Shown here: positions 32,674 to 38,721 of the stretch, one piece after another | How positions within the stretch are numbered: the stretch's first letter is position 1 | Layout: each line of letters starts with the position of its first letter | Origin: Weissella confusa | Lineage (GTDB): Bacteria; Bacillota; Bacilli; Lactobacillales; Lactobacillaceae | Assembly (NCBI RefSeq): GCF_004766315.1 | Contig: NZ_PVSN01000073.1 | Location: 1 to 38,721 of the forward strand | Length of the DNA: 38,721 nt | Direction: 5' to 3' | Program-made: the position numbers and the translations under genes | Notes under the pieces: generated by a model | Databases searched by the model: none | Told to the model about the DNA's origin: nothing | Seen by the model: only the letters and a program-made list of their open reading frames with translations

Positions 32674-35600
32674 CTATTGGTCTTTCTTGTCCTTACGACG
32701 CATAATCCACGCCAAGAACATCGCACAGAACGCAAAAATACCAACAAGATATGGTCGTACGTCCGCCACTTTTTCAGTTTGTTCGTCCGTTTCCTCAGGA
32801 TTAGCTCGGCCATCTGTCACTTCTTTGCTTGATCCGTTGTAAACAATGCGATCATCAATTGCTTGTCCTTGTCCCGTCGTTCCAGCTATTGAACTCGCAG
32901 TCGCGACGTATGGGTTTGATGCACCTGACGCATTCCCATTAGACGAAGTCATCTGATCACCCACCGTAGTTGATAATGAACCAGTTGCTGTCTCACCTGT
33001 TGTCGCGATGACATTATCCTGCGTACCATCTCCGTTCAAAACAGGCGTACCAGTCGCACCGATTGCCGCGCCACTTGTCGCCACTTGAGCGTTACCCAAA
33101 GGCAGCGGCGCTGCCGCTACGTTATTCGTTGCCCCATCATTCGTTGTCACGTTCTTCGTAGCATCAACCGCCACTGTTGCATCATTTTGAGAACTTGTAA
33201 TTGTTGAAGCCTTACTTGTTGGCACCGAATCACCTTCAGCTGTTTGTTCCGGTTCAGGTTGCTCATTGGCAGCCGTTGCTTCATCCACAACCTCTTCCAC
33301 TTTAGCCACGGTATCCGAGCCACTGGCTTCACTGCTAAACGAACTTACTAAACTAGCTGACAAGTTAATCAGGTCACTGATTTCGTCATGTGCCCAGTCT
33401 TTTGCATTCGCCAAGTTCGTTGCTTCAGCTTCATCAATAATCGTTGCGACCTCATCTGAAGTCGTCGCTGTTGCAACGTGGTTCTTGTAGGATGCTTTTT
33501 CGTCATCCGACAAGTACGCCATCTCATCGATTTGCGTCTCAGCTTCTGCTTGTTGTTGCGCTAGCTCGTCAGCCAATTTGGCATCTGCAATGATTTGCTC
33601 AACCGCTGCCACTGTATCCACATTCGAAATCTGATCAACAAACGATTGCTTCTTATCATCAGACAAATGCTGTAACTCATCAATCTCAGTCGATGCGTCA
33701 GTCTTAGCATTTGCCAAGTTTTGGTCCGTCGCTTCAGTGACGATTGGTGCGATATCAGCAACATTCTCAGTGTTAGCAATCTGTTGCTTAAAGTCGGTCT
33801 GCTCATCTGATGACAAATAGCTCAAATTATCAATCGTCGCTGTTGCATCTTTTTGCGCTTCCGCCAACGCTGAATCAGCTGCCTGCTTTGCATCAGTGAC
33901 CGCTTGTTCAACTGTCGCGACATCCGTCGCTTGATTGACTTGGTCCGTATACGTCGTTTGGTCAGTTTCAGACAAGTTCGCTAGGTTGCCAATCTCAGTT
34001 GTCGCTGCTTCTTTGGCACTGGCCAAATTTTGGTCAGTTGCGTCATCAACCACGGTATTAACCTCCGCAATATCAGTTGCATCTGAGATTTGTTGGTTAT
34101 AAGCTGACTTCTCATCATCAGTCAGGTAGGTCATGTTATCAATTTCGGCCTGGGCGTCCGATTTTTGTTCCACCAGCTTATCAGCCGCCTGGGCATCGGA
34201 AACAATCTGCTCAACGGCACTAGTTGACTCAGCCAATGATACTTGATCATCAAATGATTGCTTCATATCTGCATCCAAATTAGCCAACTCAGCAATTTCA
34301 CCATTTGCCCAATCCTTGGCATTAGCCAAATTTTGGTCGGTCACTTCAGACACAATCTTCTCAACATCAGCAATCGTCGTGGCATCAGCTACTTGTTGCT
34401 TAGCATCATCCTTTTCATCCGTCGACAAGTACGCCATGTCGTCAACGGTTGTACCTGCGTCTTTTTGCGCTTCCGCCAATGCCGCCTTATCAGCATTCTT
34501 CGAATCAGTCACTGCTTGTTCAACAGTCGCCACATCCGTCGCCTGATTAGCTTGGTCTGTGTATGTTGATTGGTCGGCCTCAGACAAATTGGCTAAGTTG
34601 CCAATCTCAGTTATCGCGCTTGCTTTAGCATTTGCCAAATTCATGTCAGTTGCTTCATTAACAACAGCATTAATACCTGTTGCATCAGTCGCATCTGAGA
34701 TTTGTTGCTTATAATCAACCTTCTCGTCATCAGACAAGTAGGCCATTGCATCAACGTCCGCTTGTGCATCGGCTTTTTGTTCAGCCAGTTCATCAGCTGC
34801 TTTGGCGTCAGCCACAATTTGCTCAACCGCGTCCGTTGTCGTCGCATCTATAAGATGATCAACAAACGGTTGCTTCTGGTCATCACTCAAGTTCTGCAAA
34901 TCAGCAATCTCAGTCGATGCCGATTCCTTAGCGTTCGTCAAATTTTGAGTCGTGGCATCAGTGACCGTCTGTTCAACTGCTTCAACGTCTTTTGCATCGG
35001 TAATCGCTTGCTTAAAGTCAGACTTTTCAACCGTTGACAAATAAACCATGTCATCAATGGCTGTATCTGCTGAAGCTTGCGCATTTTTCAAATCAGTTGC
35101 TTGTGCATCGGTGAGAATTTGTTCAACCGTTGCGACATCACCAGCCTGCGTAACTTGATTGGCGTAATCAGTCCGCTCGGTATCTGATAGATTAGCCAGA
35201 CTGCTAATTTCAGTTGTGGCTGAATCCTTAGCATTCGCCAAATTCGTGTCAGTCGCTTTGGTAACCTGATTCTTATACGTTGATTTCTCATCATCTGACA
35301 AATAAGTCATGGCATCGATTTCAGCTTGCGCATCAGCTTTCTGTCCCGCTAATTCATCAGCTGCTTTGGCGTCAGCAACGATTTGCTCAACCGCGTCCGT
35401 CGTATCTGCATTCGTTACTTGTTCCACAAATGCTTGTTGCTGACTATCATCAAGATTCTTCAAACCTTCGATTTCATCTGAACCTGATTCCTTGGCGTTG
35501 GTTAAATTCTGATTGGTCGCCCCAGTAACAATCTGCGTCACATCAGAAATGGTCGTTGCATCTGTTACCTGTTGCTTGAAGTCAGTCAGCTCATCTGCTG

Positions 35601-38342
35601 ATAAGTACGTCAAATCAGCAATCGTTGTATCAGCTGCTTTTTGCGCTTGAGTTAACGCCAACTCAGCCGCATCCTTTGCATCCGCGACCGCTTTTTCAAC
35701 AGTCGCCACATCCGTCGCCTGGTTAACTTGTTCTGTATATGTTGTCTGATCAGCTTCAGACAAGTTCGCTAGCTTGCTAATCTCAGTCGTTGCTGAGCCC
35801 TTAGCATTCGTCAAGTTATTGGCAGTCGCATCCGCAACCGCCTTATCAACATCAGCAATCGTTGTTGCGTCATCGATGGCTTGTGTCGCAGTCGACTTTT
35901 CCGTATCTGACAAATACGTCAACTCTTTAATTGTCGCAGTTGCGTCAGCCTGTGCATCCTGCAAAGCACTTTCGTCAGCAGCCTTCTCATCCGCCACGAT
36001 TTGTTCTACCGCCGCTACCGTTTCAGCATCTGGCAACTTAGAAATAAATGACTGTTGGGTATCAGTATCTAAGTTATTCAACGCACTAATTTCATTTGTT
36101 GGCCAAACCCGTGCATCCGCCAAATCAGTATTCTTTGCTTGCACAACAATCGCATCAACATCGGCCACTGTTTTGGCATTAGCAATCTGATTCTCAAAAT
36201 CTGTTTTCTCGTCTGATGACAAGTAGTTCAACGCATCGACAGTCGCTTTCGCCTTATCTTGCGCATCCGCCAACACGGCTAAATCAGCTGCATTTGCATC
36301 AGCGACAATTTGTTCAACATCCGCCACTGTTTTGGCATCAGCCAATTTATCGACGTACGTTGCTTGATCATCTGATGCCAAGTTAGGTAATGTACCGATT
36401 GCTGTTGTTGCCTGGTCTTTAGCATTTTCAAAATTCGTCGCTGTGGCTTGCGTAACCACATCATTCACGTCAGCAACAGTCGTGGCATTTTCAACATCTT
36501 GCTTGTATCCCGCCACTTCATCCATCGACAAATAACCCAACGCATCAATGGCAGCATTCGCCTTCGTACGTTCTGCTTCCACAACGGCTGCATCTGCCGC
36601 TTTAGCATCGGCCACAATTTGTTCAACTTGCGTCACAGACGTAGCGGTTGATACTTGATTGGCGTAACCTTGTTTGGTATCAGCATCCAAGTTAACCAAC
36701 TTGGTGATTTCATCATTCGCCCACGCTTGCGCATTTACCAAATTTTGATCAGTTGCATCAGACACAACCGTATTCACACCGGTCACGTCAGTTGCACTCG
36801 CCGCCTTCGCTTTGTAGTCATCCTTTTCAGCGGTCGACAAATAAGCCATGCCATCAATTGCGGTCGTGGCCGTCGTTCGTGCATCAGTAAGCGCTGTTGC
36901 GTCTGCCGCTTTAGCAGCCGCTACGATTTGCTCAACTTGATCGGGCGTTGTTGCGCCTTGTATTTGCGTTGTGAATCCTTGCTTCGAAGCATCATCTAAA
37001 TTCGTTAGGCCGGCGACTTCGCCAGTTCCCACGTTTTAGCGTTTGCTAGATTTTGGGTTGTTGCGGCCGTCACCACATTATTCGCGTCTTCGACTGTCGT
37101 TGCGCTCGCAACTTGTTGCTTGTATGCTGTCTTTTCATCATCAGACAAATAAGTTAGCGCATCAATCGCAGCATTCGCATCTAACTTCGCTTGTGCCAAC
37201 TCGTTTGCCGATTACGCAGTCGTGACAATCCCATCAATCGCATATGTACTAGTTGCAGCCTCGACCTGATTCTTATAATCTGCGCATTCGGCATCCGTCA
37301 ATGCAGTCAAAGCATCAATCTGTGCGTTTGCATTTGCCTTCGCTGTCGTTAAATCAACTAAGACATCAGTCGAACTGGCTACACCAGCAAACAAATCAAG
37401 ATTAATTGCATCCGAACTCGCAATCGCTCCCTTAACCTCGACTGGTGATGTCGAGCCATCCGGCGTGATTGTCGTCGGCACCGTGACCGTTGTGCTACCT
37501 AAAACAGCAGCATCTACCAATTGATTAACAGTATCGCCCGTTCCTGAAGACAAGCTGGTAATAGTCGGCGTCAACACACCATCAATGAGCGGTGACGTTA
37601 TCGAACTGATATCAACACCCAGAACACTAATACTTTTCACCGTGTTCAACAAATCTGTCAGCGTATTGGTAAGGGTTTGGCTTAAAGTCGTTCCCAATCC
37701 ACCATCCAAGTCAACCGACAAATACTGACTGCCATCTGGCAAAGTTTCTACTGTCGCTTCACTAGGATCAACCGTGTAATCCGCTGTAACAGCACCATTC
37801 TTTAAATTGTCTAATGTTTTATTCAGGTTATCTATAACTTCAGAACCAATTGCCGCTTTTATGATTGTTGTATCCAATCCAGTTAAGACCAATTGCAACG
37901 CATTCACAACTGGATCAAGAACCGTCCCTAGTCCGCCAATCACTTCAACGTGCACCTTAATTGGTCCAGCCGCCTCAATATCGGTCCCAGCCGGCACCTG
38001 CAATGCTACTTCACGAGACGTATCACCAACTAGCGAAACATCAGCCGTACCACTCGCATCCATTGTGAAATCAACATTTGTTGGTTGCCCGACCGGTAGT
38101 GATTCCGTTGCATTCGATGTCGTATCGACGTTCGTAAACAATTGACCATCCACGACCGCTGCGTCAGCCGTTCTTTGGACCAAGTGAACGCCATTGCGAT
38201 CAACCGAAATATCCGGAAAGTCTAACGCTACGCCCCCGCCTAACGTCAAACAGGAAATTCCGGCAATCACCCACATCTTCTTGGACTTATACATCCGCTT
38301 GCGTTGCTCGGATGTCCCCAAGGCTTTGTCTGCCTTATTCAT
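32674..38342 (-). pseudogene. Giant repeat surface protein (adhesin/Ebh-like), interrupted by a stop and a frameshift
   Basis: Read through its lesions this is one gene of about 1889 codons. Start ATG 38342 after GGGGG. The signal region (KRMYKSKKMW, about residues 15-24, then a hydrophobic core) resembles the KxYKxGKxW export signal. An N-terminal domain of about 280 residues, rich in Val, Thr, Asp and Gly, follows. Next come 27 modules of ~51 aa, then a Thr/Ser/Asn/Ala-rich stalk of ~165 aa, a membrane helix and the tail RRKDKKDQ. No LPxTG sortase motif is visible before the helix. Lesions: in-frame TAA at 37212-37214, and loss of one base near 37026-37031. Downstream of these the frame is open for over 1400 codons, which points to recent inactivation or sequence error. 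Likely role: adhesion to host or matrix. Confidence 0.82.
33265..37349 (-). repeat. 27 tandem ~51-aa (153-bp) modules of alternating A and B type
   Basis: A modules begin NLANAK and contain ANL near position 20; B modules contain YLSxDEK. Both end in a helix like VEQIVxDAKAAD or VNTVVxDATDQ. They alternate strictly, giving a ~102-aa higher period. The pattern (A-K-x3-A-x3-I-x2-L … Q-I-x2-A-x2-V-x2-V) is that of three-helix GA/FIVAR-type modules. One B module, near 35250-35310, is shortened (NQVTKATDTNLANAK), as expected from recombination between copies. Copies differ at many positions, so the array is not newly amplified. Confidence 0.85.
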
Positions 38343-38522
38343 TTTTAAACCCCCACTGTTATATACTCTCTAACGTGTTCCGACCTCGTCCCTCTCGGAG
38401 CTCACTCACCACTCCACAAGGTCAATACAGCTTAGTTTTAACACATATTCAGTAGTGGTACCAAAGATAGCTATCGCAACGGTGTCACCCACCAAAAACA
38501 TGCGTAAACCGTGATGAAGCGT
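38343..38522. other. Upstream region of the adhesin gene without a clear promoter
   Basis: Holds the ribosome site (GGGGG, 7 nt before ATG 38342). Minus-strand candidates such as TTGGTA-18-TAAAAC and TATAAC close to the start are weak. The small palindrome ATAGCTAT lies at 38468-38475. No gene is supported here. Confidence 0.4.
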
Positions 38523-38569
38523 AGAAAAAAAGCGTTGCACAACGAGAATTATTCTCGCGGTACAACGCT
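38523..38569 (-). terminator. Terminator upstream of the adhesin gene
   Basis: AGCGTTG (38531-38537) with CAACGCT (38563-38569) and an inner CGAGAA/TTCTCG stem, followed by seven T on the minus strand. It must end a transcript coming from beyond, or from near, the right edge of the window. Confidence 0.85.
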
Positions 38570-38655
38570 CGTATATCGACATATGTCTTATTTTAACCCG
38601 GATTATTCATGCACTAAATTTTTAACCACAGCTAAATCAGTAAAATACGATAAAT

Positions 38656-38703
38656 CACCTTGAAACTGCCAGTACCTTGGCACGGTTTCAGGGTGTTTTT
38701 TTC
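38656..38703 (+). terminator. Plus-strand terminator with no gene in front of it
   Basis: CACCTTGAAACTGCC (38656-38670) pairs imperfectly with GGCACGGTTTCAGGGTG (38679-38695), then seven T. No plus-strand coding gene precedes it, so it may end a small RNA. Confidence 0.65.
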
Positions 38704-38721
38704 GATTGGGCGTTTTTTGAG

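Noticed and set aside
32674-37032. A separate 1452-codon gene starting at a GTG at 37032
   Set aside because: There is no ribosome site or promoter, and the codons just upstream in the neighbouring frame complete the same module. It is the remainder of the interrupted adhesin.
37005-37199. A separate 64-aa gene between the two adhesin halves
   Set aside because: It is in frame with the N-terminal part and encodes module 2 and the start of module 3; only the TAA at 37212 separates them.
33265-37349. CRISPR array or simple tandem DNA repeat
   Set aside because: Repeats are ~153 bp, coding, in frame and divergent; there are no short identical repeats with unique spacers.
38470-38585. A short open frame starting at ATG 38583 on the minus strand
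   Set aside because: It reads through a strong terminator hairpin and has no ribosome site.

Overview
The window looks like chromosome of a low-to-mid GC lactic acid bacterium of the order Lactobacillales, probably a heterofermentative one near Weissella/Leuconostoc. Evidence: RexAB-type AddAB, PepV, 6-phosphogluconate dehydrogenase, a KxYKxGKxW-type surface-protein signal, strong AGGAGG-like ribosome sites, and canonical TTGACA/TATAAT promoters. The genus is inferred from gene content, not from a search. Most genes lie on the minus strand.

Layout. 1-126: right end of an IS30-family element. 265-1281: zinc alcohol dehydrogenase. 1436-8796: addB-addA recombination nuclease operon. 8895-10298: PepV dipeptidase. 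10409-11987: amino-acid permease behind a leader that encodes a short peptide with six consecutive Asn codons, followed by a terminator and a competing pairing; this looks like ribosome-mediated attenuation. 12036-13412: gnd. 13619-15093: small unknown gene and an Old Yellow Enzyme family oxidoreductase. 15253-16392 (+): PLP enzyme of cystathionine metabolism. 16441-17022: no convincing gene, but a GC-rich ~530-nt segment rich in nested inverted repeats, which I call a candidate large structured RNA. 17088-17225: a strongly expressed-looking 45-aa gene with a palindrome at its transcription start. 17370-18285 (+): CorA-type transporter gene broken by one extra base. 18333-18426: DnaA-box cluster. 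18487-20731: MurJ-like flippase with a long acidic N-terminal extension, behind tRNA-Arg(CCT). 20818-24436: GT4 glycosyltransferase and leuS. 24591-25758 (+): PAP2 phosphatase overlapping a degenerate MnmM-like methyltransferase. 25800-29008: RlmCD-type rRNA methyltransferase, DUF915 hydrolase, MecA-like adaptor. 29052-29489 (+): msrB. 29525-32595: BMP-family nucleoside-binding protein with PurBox-like sites, and a membrane GDPD. 32674-38342: a giant surface-protein gene with 27 three-helix-type modules, interrupted by one nonsense codon and one frameshift.

How the parts relate. Much of the window is housekeeping (DNA repair, translation, rRNA modification, peptide and amino-acid uptake, cell envelope). 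The unusual material is regulatory or structural: the Asn-codon attenuator, the unidentified structured segment, the DnaA-box cluster, a promoter-flanking inverted repeat that can hide the GDPD ribosome site, and the broken repeat adhesin. Two enzymes (AddB and RlmCD) both lack the cysteines that bind an iron-sulfur cluster in relatives, which fits an iron-sparing lifestyle.

All family assignments were made by reading motifs; no database search was run.
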